Origin: Aquimarina longa SW024
GTDB taxonomy: Bacteria; Bacteroidota; Bacteroidia; Flavobacteriales; Flavobacteriaceae
Direction of reading: 5' to 3'
DNA: 64,000 nucleotides
NCBI RefSeq assembly: GCF_001401755.1
Contig: NZ_KQ474099.1
Location: 677,692 to 741,691, forward strand
Shown piece by piece: positions 37,278 through 45,524 of the stretch. A program made the position numbers and the translations under genes. Under the pieces are notes generated by a model. That model was not told the origin of the DNA and made no database searches. It worked only from the letters and a program-made list of their open reading frames with translations. Numbering within the stretch: position 1 is the first letter of the stretch; each line of letters starts with the position of its first letter.

Positions 37278-38636
37278 TTATTGTACTCTATTTATATTAA
37301 AGACAGGTAATCCTTTATAAAAGTCTAATGTGCTTTTGTTTACTTTTAATCGTAATTGTACCTGAAGGTTTTGATTTTGTGAATTTGCTAATATATTTTT
37401 TGATTGATTTAATTCTATAGTACTGATCAACCCTTTTTCATATTTCTTTTGTGATATATCAAAAGATAATTGCTGTGCTTTCATTCTTTGCCTACTCTGT
37501 CTATATTCTACCTGCAATGCATCATTCTGTTGAATTAGTTGCTGTATTGTTTTATTCATTTCTTGTTTTTGAGCATCAAAATTAGTTTCTGCTCTCATTA
37601 CCTCTATTTTTTGTTGTTTTACTTGTGATCGTCTAGACCATCCATTACTAATAGGGATCGTGAGTGATACTCCAATATATTTTGATACATTGTCCTTAAA
37701 CTGAGTTCTGAAAGGAATTACCTTGCCTGTAGTTTTACTTATATTGGTTTCGTAATATCCTGTCTGATATCCTGCAAAAAAAGATAATGAAGGATATAGC
37801 CCCCCTCTGACAATTGCTAGTTGCTTTTTTGCAGCTTTTGCTCGTAGCTCTTGCGCCTTTATAATAGGTACAAAGTTTTTGGCTTTACTATATATAGAGT
37901 CTTGATGTATTTGATTAATTACATACTCGTCAATTACTACAGGAGCTGATGTAGTAACAATAGTAGTTGCATTTTCTAAATTCATTTCTTGTACGAGCTT
38001 TAGCTTTGCTGCAGCTACATTATTTTTATTCTGAGTAACTAATAATTGATCTGCTAGTAATGTAGCTTCTGATTCATATAAATCTGCTTTGGCTTTTTGC
38101 CCAATTTCTACTTGTTTTTTTAGTAGAGTATAGTTTTTTTGTGAAATTTCTTCTTGTTGTATTGATATCATCAGTAATCCTTCCATAAATTGGATATCAT
38201 AAAAAGCAGACATCACCCTTAGTGCTAGTAAATACTTTTGATGGAGTATTTCTTCTTTTGCAGCACTATGTAGGAATTTTGAAGCTTTTATTGTATTTAC
38301 TTTCTGAAAACCTCTAAACAAATCAATCTCTGCATTTAACCTATAGTTATTAGAGAAAAAATCGGTGTTTACAATACTATTATTATTAGGGTCTACTGAT
38401 CTACCATATCGAATATTATAATCCGAAAGCGCGGTGACAGTTGGTAATAAGTTTCTTATCGATTGTCGATATGTTTCTTTATTAGTTTCTTGGTTGTATT
38501 TAAAATCGCTAAGTTGTAAATTATGCTTTACCGCATAAGTAATGCAATTATCTAATGACCATGATTCCTGCGAATACATCGTACTTGATATTAAAACTAA
38601 GAAGATATATAAAATTTTGCCTGTATAATGTATCAT
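37278..38636 (-). CDS. TolC-family outer membrane efflux protein
   Basis: 452 aa. A signal peptide (about 1-22, TMYSQ) precedes two outer-membrane-factor repeats with long coiled coils (about 30-235 and 245-440), which build the trimeric channel-tunnel. First gene of the 14.8-kb efflux operon. Its upstream region carries the candidate sigma-54 promoter (38676-38692) and two palindromes (38754-38792), so the operon is likely switched on by the divergent NtrC-type regulator. Confidence 0.93.
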   Translation of the reverse strand: MIHYTGKILYIFLVLISSTMYSQESWSLDNCITYAVKHNLQLSDFKYNQETNKETYRQSIRNLLPTVTALSDYNIRYGRSVDPNNNSIVNTDFFSNNYRLNAEIDLFRGFQKVNTIKASKFLHSAAKEEILHQKYLLALRVMSAFYDIQFMEGLLMISIQQEEISQKNYTLLKKQVEIGQKAKADLYESEATLLADQLLVTQNKNNVAAAKLKLVQEMNLENATTIVTTSAPVVIDEYVINQIHQDSIYSKAKNFVPIIKAQELRAKAAKKQLAIVRGGLYPSLSFFAGYQTGYYETNISKTTGKVIPFRTQFKDNVSKYIGVSLTIPISNGWSRRSQVKQQKIEVMRAETNFDAQKQEMNKTIQQLIQQNDALQVEYRQSRQRMKAQQLSFDISQKKYEKGLISTIELNQSKNILANSQNQNLQVQLRLKVNKSTLDFYKGLPVFNINRVQ

Positions 38637-38675
38637 CTATAATTACTTAAAATATTTTTTTTACGCTATCCTATA

Positions 38676-38692
38676 TCCTAATGTTGTGCCAA
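38676..38692 (-). promoter_or_regulatory. Candidate sigma-54 (-24/-12) promoter of the efflux operon
   Basis: On the minus strand a perfect -24 box TTGGCAC is followed, after 5 nt, by TAGGA where the -12 consensus is TTGCA. GG-to-G spacing is right, but the -12 C is replaced by G. A start about 12 nt further would leave a leader of roughly 30 nt before the TolC-like ATG. The adjacent regulator is of the sigma-54 activator type. Confidence 0.5.
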
Positions 38693-38753
38693 AATCATAA
38701 CTAAATACTAATCAGCACTTTAAAAGCAAATTGACTTATTACAAATTAAAAAA

Positions 38754-38792
38754 TGTAAAATTATTTTACAAATAGTGTAAAATTATTTTACA
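38754..38792. promoter_or_regulatory. Twin palindromic operator (activator site)
   Basis: Two identical 17-bp palindromes TGTAAAATTATTTTACA at 38754-38770 and 38776-38792, separated by 5 bp, centres 22 bp apart (two helical turns). They lie about 70-95 bp upstream of the candidate -24 box of the efflux operon and 60-100 bp before the regulator gene. Position and symmetry fit an upstream activating sequence for the NtrC-type protein encoded next door. Confidence 0.75.
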
Positions 38793-38852
38793 CTTATATT
38801 GAGATATCCATTAGTAATTGTAGTTTTAAACTTGTAAACAAAATGGCATACT

Positions 38853-40217
38853 ATGCAAGATGGAAAAGTCTTAGTGATTGATGATAATAAGAGTGTATTA
38901 AGTGCTCTTGAGATTCTACTACAATTCGAATTTAAACAGGTTGCAACAATTCCTAATCCTAATCAGATTTCTTCATTTGTAGGTTTAGACACAGTAGATA
39001 TTGTTTTACTAGATATGAATTTTTCTGCTGGGATCAATACTGGTAATGAGGGATTATTTTGGCTTAGAGAAATTAAGAAAAAAGCGCCACATACTTCGGT
39101 AATTATGATGACAGCATATGGAGCTGTAGATCTTGCCGTAAAAGCATTAAAGGAAGGTGCTACAGATTTTATATTAAAACCTTGGAATAATGAAAAGCTA
39201 TTAGCAACTATAAAATCAGCATACTTACTTCGGAAATCTAGGAAAGAAGTACAGGATTTAAAACAAAAAGAGAGGCATCTAAAACAAGTAATTAATCAGG
39301 ATAGTAATTATATTATTGGTAATTCTAAAGCATTAAACTCAGTTCTCAATTTGGTTAGAAAAGTCGCCAAAACTGATGTTAATGTATTGATTACTGGAGA
39401 AAATGGAACAGGAAAAGAACTAATTGCTAGAGAATTACATAGAACGTCTCCTCGAAAAAATGAGGTTTTTATTGGTGTTGATATGGGGTCAATATCAGAA
39501 ACTTTATTCGAGAGTGAGCTTTTTGGTCACACCAAAGGATCATTTACTGATGCTAAAGAAGATCGTGCAGGTAAGTTTGAAGCTGCAAATAGCGGAACAT
39601 TATTTCTTGATGAAATAGGAAACCTATCATTACAAACACAAGCTAAGCTATTATCTGCAATACAGAATAGAACTGTAGTAAGGGTAGGATCAAATAAACC
39701 AATTTCTGTAGATATACGTTTGGTCTGCGCTACTAATTGTAATCTTAATCAAATGGTAAATAATGGTGTTTTTAGAGAAGATCTCTTATATCGAATCAAT
39801 ACAATTCATATAGAAATACCTCCACTAAGAGAACGAGATAATGATGTTTTGATCTTGGCAGATTTTTATTTAAAAAAGTATGGTGCTAAATACGGTAAAC
39901 CTTCTCTTCGGATAAATGCTAATGCAGAAGAAAAATTGATGGGATATCGCTGGCCAGGAAACGTAAGAGAACTACAGCATACTATCGAGAGAGCTGTTAT
40001 CTTATGCGAAGGAAATGTATTAAAACCTGAAGATTTTTTATTAACTAGTAATTCTGTAATTTCTTTAGAAAAAGGTCCTGAAACACTAGATGAAATGGAA
40101 AAACTTATGATTGCTAAGGCTCTAGAGGAACATAATGGTAACTATAGTGCTGCTGCAAATCAATTAGGTATATCTAGACAAACCTTGTATAATAAAATCA
40201 AAAAATCAAACAACTAA
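38853..40217 (+). CDS. NtrC-type sigma-54-dependent response regulator
   Basis: 454 aa. Receiver (Asp10/Asp11, phosphoacceptor Asp54 in VLLDMNF, Lys109), AAA+ domain with Walker A GENGTGKE (182-189) and Walker B TLFLDEIG, and a C-terminal Fis-type helix-turn-helix (YSAAANQLGISRQTLYNKIK). The sigma-54 contact loop, normally GAFTGA, reads GSFTDA (229-234). The final Asp-Ala variant is, to my knowledge, common in Bacteroidetes. Divergent from the efflux operon, whose upstream palindromes it probably binds. Stop overlaps the kinase start by 1 nt (TAATG). Confidence 0.93.
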   Translation: MQDGKVLVIDDNKSVLSALEILLQFEFKQVATIPNPNQISSFVGLDTVDIVLLDMNFSAGINTGNEGLFWLREIKKKAPHTSVIMMTAYGAVDLAVKALKEGATDFILKPWNNEKLLATIKSAYLLRKSRKEVQDLKQKERHLKQVINQDSNYIIGNSKALNSVLNLVRKVAKTDVNVLITGENGTGKELIARELHRTSPRKNEVFIGVDMGSISETLFESELFGHTKGSFTDAKEDRAGKFEAANSGTLFLDEIGNLSLQTQAKLLSAIQNRTVVRVGSNKPISVDIRLVCATNCNLNQMVNNGVFREDLLYRINTIHIEIPPLRERDNDVLILADFYLKKYGAKYGKPSLRINANAEEKLMGYRWPGNVRELQHTIERAVILCEGNVLKPEDFLLTSNSVISLEKGPETLDEMEKLMIAKALEEHNGNYSAAANQLGISRQTLYNKIKKSNN

Positions 40218-41569
40218 TGGTAAGTAGAAATTTATATGTACAGCTAATTTTTAGGGTAATAGCAATTTCTTTAACCTCATTAGTATTAGGTTTTTCGTTT
40301 GTCAATACTAATTATACGCTGTTCTTTATTATTCTATTCTTTCTAATACTACAGGTAGTGATATTGATTAGGTACTTAAATCGTACAAATAGAAAAATTG
40401 CTTATCTTTTTAATGCTATCAAAAATGAGGATTTTACATTAAAATTTCCAGAAGAAGGAGCTTCAGCATCGTTTAATGAGCTTAATCATAGTCTTAATAA
40501 TCTTAATCATGTCATCAAAAAAATATTCCTACAAAATCAAATACAAGAACAGTATTATCAAGAAATACTGAAACAAGCAGATATTGGTATTTTAACATTT
40601 AATCATAAAGGACATATCCTCTTTAACAATCCTAAGGTAGAAAAACTATTAAATTACACTCCTCTAAATCATATCAAACAATTAGCGCAGGTTGATAAAA
40701 ATCTATACGAGTTATTTAATACTATTAGAGTATTCGAACGCAAACTTTTTCAACTCACTAACGAACGTGAAACGATAGAGCTTTCTATTAAATCTTCTGA
40801 ATTAGTATTAAATGGAGAAGTTCTTAAACTAATAACGATACAAGATATCCATAATGAATTGGATGAAAAAGAAACTGACTCTTGGATAAAATTAATTAGA
40901 GTGTTAACTCATGAGATTATGAATTCTGTCACTCCTATTACATCAATATCTGATTCTATCCTAAAGTATTATAAGGGTGATAATGGAATCATCCCGATAA
41001 CCCAGATAGACGAAAGTAAAATTTTAAACACTGCTAAAGGATTAGAAGTAATAAAAAATCAAGGAAATGATTTAATGAGTTTTGTACAATCTTATCGTAG
41101 TTTTTTAAATGTCCCTATACCTGATAAAGAAATTATTAAAGTAGATGAATTATTAGAAAAAGTGAAAATTTTGATGAGTCAGGAAATTGATTTTAGTACG
41201 ATTTCTTTTGATATCGTTAAGAATATCAAAAACCTTGAAATCTATGCTGATGAAAAACAAATCACACAGATATTAATCAACTTATGTAAGAATGCTATCC
41301 AGGCGTTAAAAGAGACAGAAACTCCTATTCTTATGTTTATCTCAGGCAATACTCCTGAGAACAAAAAATATATAACGGTTACTGATAATGGACTAGGGAT
41401 ACATCCTGATATTATAAATCAAATATTTGTTCCTTTCTATACTACCAAAAAAGATGGTACCGGAATTGGTTTAAGTCTTTCTAAACAGATTATGCATTTG
41501 CATGGAGGCAGCATAACAGTTCGCTCTATACCCAATAAAGAAACTTCTTTTTCTCTATTTTTTGTATAA
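40217..41569 (+). CDS. Sensor histidine kinase (NtrB/NtrY-like)
   Basis: 450 aa. Two N-terminal spans (about 8-28 and 33-52) with almost no periplasmic loop suggest sensing within or near the membrane. A PAS-like region (about 110-210) follows, then phosphoacceptor His232 in RVLTHEIMNSVTP and an ATPase domain with N box LINLCKNAIQAL, G1 VTDNGLGIHP and G2 DGTGIGLSLSKQI. It should phosphorylate the sigma-54 activator with which it is translationally coupled. Confidence 0.93.
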   Translation: MVSRNLYVQLIFRVIAISLTSLVLGFSFVNTNYTLFFIILFFLILQVVILIRYLNRTNRKIAYLFNAIKNEDFTLKFPEEGASASFNELNHSLNNLNHVIKKIFLQNQIQEQYYQEILKQADIGILTFNHKGHILFNNPKVEKLLNYTPLNHIKQLAQVDKNLYELFNTIRVFERKLFQLTNERETIELSIKSSELVLNGEVLKLITIQDIHNELDEKETDSWIKLIRVLTHEIMNSVTPITSISDSILKYYKGDNGIIPITQIDESKILNTAKGLEVIKNQGNDLMSFVQSYRSFLNVPIPDKEIIKVDELLEKVKILMSQEIDFSTISFDIVKNIKNLEIYADEKQITQILINLCKNAIQALKETETPILMFISGNTPENKKYITVTDNGLGIHPDIINQIFVPFYTTKKDGTGIGLSLSKQIMHLHGGSITVRSIPNKETSFSLFFV

Positions 41570-41612
41570 CCTACACTACTTAAATAGGGTATTATCGATA
41601 ATTTAGAGTTTA

Positions 41613-42020
41613 TTACTTAGGTATTGTATCTAAATGTAGTGTCTTTAGTAAAGCATCAAAATAAATATCTTGCTGATTTGGTACAATATGAACCTTATAC
41701 GCTGTGTTTTTAATAACATAATATGATGCTTTTTTTGGATCTAGCATTTCTGAATGTAAATGAACAATATTCTGAATAAAATCATTAATTAACACTACCT
41801 CATCATAGCTTATCTCTCTACGATATGTGGGTTTATCGCTTTTATATACGAGATAATCACTTCTAAAGCTAATTGATTCTTTAGATCTATTAGAGCGATT
41901 AAACTCTAACGTAAAATCCTTAGATGCGAATATTTTATTAATATTTTCTGCTGTTGGCTCTACTGTACGAGCACAACTTACAATAAGCATCATAAATAAT
42001 ACTATCTTAATCCTTTTCAT
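41613..42020 (-). CDS. Small lipoprotein, unknown function
   Basis: 135 aa with a lipoprotein signal (lipobox IVSC, Cys near residue 16). No domain recognised. Mixed alpha/beta composition, no repeats. It lies 52 bp after a second small lipoprotein gene on the same strand and may be cotranscribed with it; convergent with the kinase gene (43-bp gap). Confidence 0.7.
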   Translation of the reverse strand: MKRIKIVLFMMLIVSCARTVEPTAENINKIFASKDFTLEFNRSNRSKESISFRSDYLVYKSDKPTYRREISYDEVVLINDFIQNIVHLHSEMLDPKKASYYVIKNTAYKVHIVPNQQDIYFDALLKTLHLDTIPK

Positions 42021-42072
42021 AATTCATCTATAAAAAAGACTAAGATAAGAAGTATCTGAATGCTTCAGGCTT

Positions 42073-42675
42073 TTATTTTGTAGCTAATTTTTTTATAGAA
42101 CCTTCAAAATCAATATCTTCTAAATTACTAATTAATAATCCAACTCCTCCAAATTTAGAAGCCACAATATACTCTGTCTGAAACTTTCTTTCTTTTTTAT
42201 ATGCTTTTAAGTATTTAAGCTTAATAACTTTAGAGGATGGAGTAAAGAAAAATCGGCCATGAATTCTTTTATAATTCATTTTTTGCCCATTGGCTTCGTT
42301 TAATAATCGATCATTAAGTTCTTGTACAACTCTAGCTGCCCTATGCTCATCAAATGTATAAAAGTCACATGTATAAATAAACACATAATTTTCTACATTA
42401 TTTTCATCTACAAACAGCTCAAAATCAACTCTCTTATCTTGTACTTTTTTTAATTCATCTAAAGCAACTTTTCTAAACTTAGGCTTATCGATAAGAGAAT
42501 CTAGTCTATTTTTAAACTCTTCTGGGGCTATTTTTGCGTAACTACTTGTAAGAACAATCGTATTATTTTTAAAGCGAATCGTATTTTTTGAATATTTCGA
42601 AAATTTAGATTCTTTAGGTAAAAACTCGCATCCAATGATAAGGATTACGGTTAACAATATTAGAATTTTTTTCAT
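42073..42675 (-). CDS. Small lipoprotein, unknown function
   Basis: 200 aa. Lipoprotein signal with Cys16 in ILIIGC. The mature part is rich in charged residues and beta-strand-like stretches; no known domain recognised. Pairs with the 135-aa lipoprotein downstream. No link to the flanking efflux or heme genes can be read. Confidence 0.7.
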   Translation of the reverse strand: MKKILILLTVILIIGCEFLPKESKFSKYSKNTIRFKNNTIVLTSSYAKIAPEEFKNRLDSLIDKPKFRKVALDELKKVQDKRVDFELFVDENNVENYVFIYTCDFYTFDEHRAARVVQELNDRLLNEANGQKMNYKRIHGRFFFTPSSKVIKLKYLKAYKKERKFQTEYIVASKFGGVGLLISNLEDIDFEGSIKKLATK

Positions 42676-42897
42676 AGGGCACTTGTGTTAATTAGTATAA
42701 CAAAATCTAAATAAGCCCTAAATGATTGTAATGCAAGTTAATAAAAAAAAATTAATCTACAATTTTTCAACGGTTTTTCAGGTATTTCAACTGATTATAC
42801 ATAGCCCTATCAATAATAAATCAAAGTAGTTTCGTACAATTCTTTATATTACTTTGTTTTTTTACCTAAAATATTTATTCCTTAATATCTATTCTGA

Positions 42898-43800
42898 TTA
42901 TACCCAATCTATTGGATTTTTTAATATTTCTATTAATCGTGCTTCTTCACTACCTTCTTCTGGATGATGGTCATATTTCCATTGTACATGTGGTGGTAAA
43001 CTCATTAGAATACTTTCTATCCTTCCATTGGTTTTTAACCCAAATAACGTTCCTTTATCGTGTACAAGATTGAACTCTACGTAACGTCCTCTCCTTACTT
43101 CCTGCCAATCTCTCTGATCACTCGTATACTTAAGGTTTTTCCTTTTTTCTACTATAGGTACATAAGCTTCAAGAAAACTATCCCCTACTTCGGTTACAAA
43201 ATCATACCAATTTTGCATAGACATCTCATTATTTGCTTTGCAATAATCAAAAAACAATCCACCTACTCCACGTCCTTCTTCTCGGTGGGCATTATAAAAA
43301 TAGGCATCGCATTTCTTTTTATATGTTGTATAAAAGTCTGGATGATACTTATCACAAGAGTTTTTACAAATCTGATGAAAATGTTTCGCATCTTCATCAA
43401 ATAAATAATAGGGTGTTAGATCTTGTCCTCCACCAAACCAACTGTCTACAATAGTCCCTGTTTTATCATACATCTCAAAATAACGCCAATTGGCATGTAC
43501 TGTTGGAACCATTGGATTTTTAGGATGCAAGACTAGAGATAATCCACAGGCAAAAAAATCAACATCTCCTACCTTAAAATAGCGCTGCATAGCTTCTGGT
43601 AATCTACCATGCACTCCAGAAATGTTTACTCCTCCTTTTTCGAATACTGTACCACTTTCGATCACTCTAGTTCTTCCTCCTCCTCCTTCTGGTCGTTTCC
43701 AAAGATCTTCCTGAAATTTAGCTGTACCATCTATCTCTTCTAATTTTGAAGTAATTGTATCCTGAAGTTTTTGTATATATTGATAAAATGTATCTTTCAT
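42898..43800 (-). CDS. hemF: Oxygen-dependent coproporphyrinogen III oxidase
   Basis: 300 aa, standard length. It decarboxylates coproporphyrinogen III to protoporphyrinogen IX using O2. Family signatures are VHANWRYFEM (101-110), WFGGGQDLTPYY (121-132), HREEGRGVGGLFFDY and the C-terminal LPPHVQWKYDHHPEEGS. Its presence implies heme synthesis under oxic conditions. Preceded by a TACTTTTG element at 43880-43887, so it is likely transcribed on its own. Confidence 0.97.
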   Translation of the reverse strand: MKDTFYQYIQKLQDTITSKLEEIDGTAKFQEDLWKRPEGGGGRTRVIESGTVFEKGGVNISGVHGRLPEAMQRYFKVGDVDFFACGLSLVLHPKNPMVPTVHANWRYFEMYDKTGTIVDSWFGGGQDLTPYYLFDEDAKHFHQICKNSCDKYHPDFYTTYKKKCDAYFYNAHREEGRGVGGLFFDYCKANNEMSMQNWYDFVTEVGDSFLEAYVPIVEKRKNLKYTSDQRDWQEVRRGRYVEFNLVHDKGTLFGLKTNGRIESILMSLPPHVQWKYDHHPEEGSEEARLIEILKNPIDWV

Positions 43801-43879
43801 TCTTATTGCTTTTTTTATAGTGTTAAAAACCTATTAGTTCTAAATAACATCACTTACATATTTTCTCTATAAAAGAGTC

Positions 43880-43887
43880 CAAAAGTA
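43880..43887 (-). promoter_or_regulatory. Candidate -7 promoter element of hemF
   Basis: Reads TACTTTTG on the minus strand, a full match to TAnnTTTG, 80 nt before the hemF ATG. The identical octamer precedes hemA and hemH. Confidence 0.45.
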
Positions 43888-44065
43888 CAAATAATAAATT
43901 ATCAGTACTGGTAACTCATACCGGTCTATATGAAATTATTTATGTTCTACATAAAATAGTACTATAATCTATTCTATTTTAAAAAATATAGTATTACCTC
44001 GCTATTGCTTCTAAGAGTTAATATGATAGAGATAAGACTTTTGATTAATTTTTAACTTATTTTTT

Positions 44066-45208
44066 TTAATATGAAATTGAAATATTATAGACTTCAGCAT
44101 TAAAACTATAAAATGAAGAGTCCAAATATAAAATACTAGACACAGCTACTGAAGAGGTATAAAAAACAGTTCCGTTCTTTTTATAAGTAACAATACCATT
44201 ACAATTAACATTAATCTCAAATTGATCTCCAAAAGTATAAGTACCATAATCTCCTCTATGTATCCCATTCTCATAAATATTTAACCTATACCCTGTAAGG
44301 TATATCGCATAATCAAGAGAGTTATAGTGTGAATTCGATGCAGGATCACTATTCAATCCAATCATTCTATACCTATTAATCCCTCCTCCTGCGGTAAAAT
44401 TAAGGTGTCCTTCATTTCCTAATGGGATTCCATAAATTAAAGAATATCCTTGTTCATTCCAACTGTTTCCTGATGTTCTATCTAAATTTCCTGCTATATA
44501 TGACATTCGACTAGATAGAGTAATATCACCCGTAGCATAGTTATGACTTATTAAACCTGTTTTTATAACAAAACCATTAGCAAGTGTACCTGTCCCTGCT
44601 CCTGTAGTTACCTGAATATCATAACTCCCAGATACTGTTCCTGCGGTTACATTAGCAATTATTTGATTAACACTATTAACAATAATAGAGTTTACTACCT
44701 GCCCAGATATAGTAACTACAGAACTACCATCAAAAAAATCTCCAGTAATAATAATATCTCTAGTTTCATTAGTCTGAAAATCATTACAATTACCTGTTGC
44801 ATTAGATTGCGATACTATAGGGGCATGTCCTGCACCTCCACGGGTTATAATCACATCTGGATCTACTCCATTTGAAAATGTATAGGTACCATCTGGATTT
44901 AATACTAAAGTAGCAGGAACAGCATTTATTATATAAGGATCGGATGTAGTACCAGTACCTGTTATATTAATATTATCACCAGCAATTATATTAGTTTCAC
45001 TACCATCAAAAGGAACCCAAACACTACCTGTATATTTATAAATATGTCTATCTGTCGAGCTATATACTAAAGAACCTTCTAATGGAGAGGAGATACCTTT
45101 TATTTCTAATGTAGTCGCTTTTGGTAATGCAAATAATGAATTAGAATCTATCTGAGAATAGAGGTTTATGCAAAATATAAAGCATAGCAATAGTATATTT
45201 TTTTTCAT
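44066..45208 (-). CDS. Exported protein with IPT/TIG-like and C-terminal lectin-like region
   Basis: 380 aa from the ATG at 45208, chosen because a signal peptide (KKNILLLCFIFCINLYSQ) starts there and a TAGCTTTG promoter element lies between it and a longer in-frame ATG at 45271. The N-terminal third resembles the T9SS/phage-like 'YKYTGSVWVPF' surface-protein lead. An IPT/TIG-like beta-sandwich (about 150-235; DIIITGDFFDGSSVVTISG) follows, then a beta-rich C-terminal region (about 240-380) of possible concanavalin-like fold. No sorting domain is seen. Probably a surface or periplasmic binding protein. Confidence 0.7.
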   Translation of the reverse strand: MKKNILLLCFIFCINLYSQIDSNSLFALPKATTLEIKGISSPLEGSLVYSSTDRHIYKYTGSVWVPFDGSETNIIAGDNINITGTGTTSDPYIINAVPATLVLNPDGTYTFSNGVDPDVIITRGGAGHAPIVSQSNATGNCNDFQTNETRDIIITGDFFDGSSVVTISGQVVNSIIVNSVNQIIANVTAGTVSGSYDIQVTTGAGTGTLANGFVIKTGLISHNYATGDITLSSRMSYIAGNLDRTSGNSWNEQGYSLIYGIPLGNEGHLNFTAGGGINRYRMIGLNSDPASNSHYNSLDYAIYLTGYRLNIYENGIHRGDYGTYTFGDQFEINVNCNGIVTYKKNGTVFYTSSVAVSSILYLDSSFYSFNAEVYNISISY

Positions 45209-45231
45209 AAAATGGGGCTTATAATGAATTT

Positions 45232-45239
45232 CAAAGCTA
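45232..45239 (-). promoter_or_regulatory. Candidate -7 promoter element
   Basis: TAGCTTTG on the minus strand, a full match to TAnnTTTG, 23 nt before the ATG at 45208. It supports that start codon over the one at 45271. Confidence 0.5.
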
Positions 45240-45448
45240 AAAGAATTACATAAAATAGAATAGTAAATCATTAGGATTTATCGAATAAAATTAGTAGAAA
45301 AACAATTAATCATATATATTCTTAAATAATTCACATAATCTCATTTTATCACTAATTACAATCTACTAATCACTGAGTAAGAGTTAAAATGATGCTTGCC
45401 TTTATATCATTTACTTTTTTGATTTTACTATAATAACTTTTTAATAAA

Positions 45449-45477
45449 AAAAGGGTTGCCATTCTGGCAACCCTTTT
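45449..45477 (-). terminator. Rho-independent terminator
   Basis: A perfect 13-bp stem (45449-45461 with 45465-45477), a 3-nt loop and a minus-strand T run from the A tract before it. It lies 48 nt after the stop of the large secreted-protein gene. Confidence 0.85.
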
Positions 45478-45524
45478 ACTATAAATTATTATTTTTCTAG
45501 TACTATAAATACAATCTATCTGTA

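Larger units (their letters stand above)
45209..45524 (-). other. Intergenic region with promoter and terminator
   Basis: 316 bp. It holds the promoter element for the 44066-45208 gene (45232-45239) and the terminator of the 45525-48182 gene (45449-45477). Nothing else recognised. Confidence 0.55.

Noticed and set aside
38844..38857. TGGCATACTATGCA as a plus-strand sigma-54 promoter for the NtrC-type gene
   Set aside because: GG and GC are only 10 bp apart start to start (12 needed), and the site overlaps the start codon.
45209..45271. Longer start for the 44066 gene at 45271
   Set aside because: It would place 21 residues before the signal peptide and put the TAGCTTTG promoter element inside the gene.
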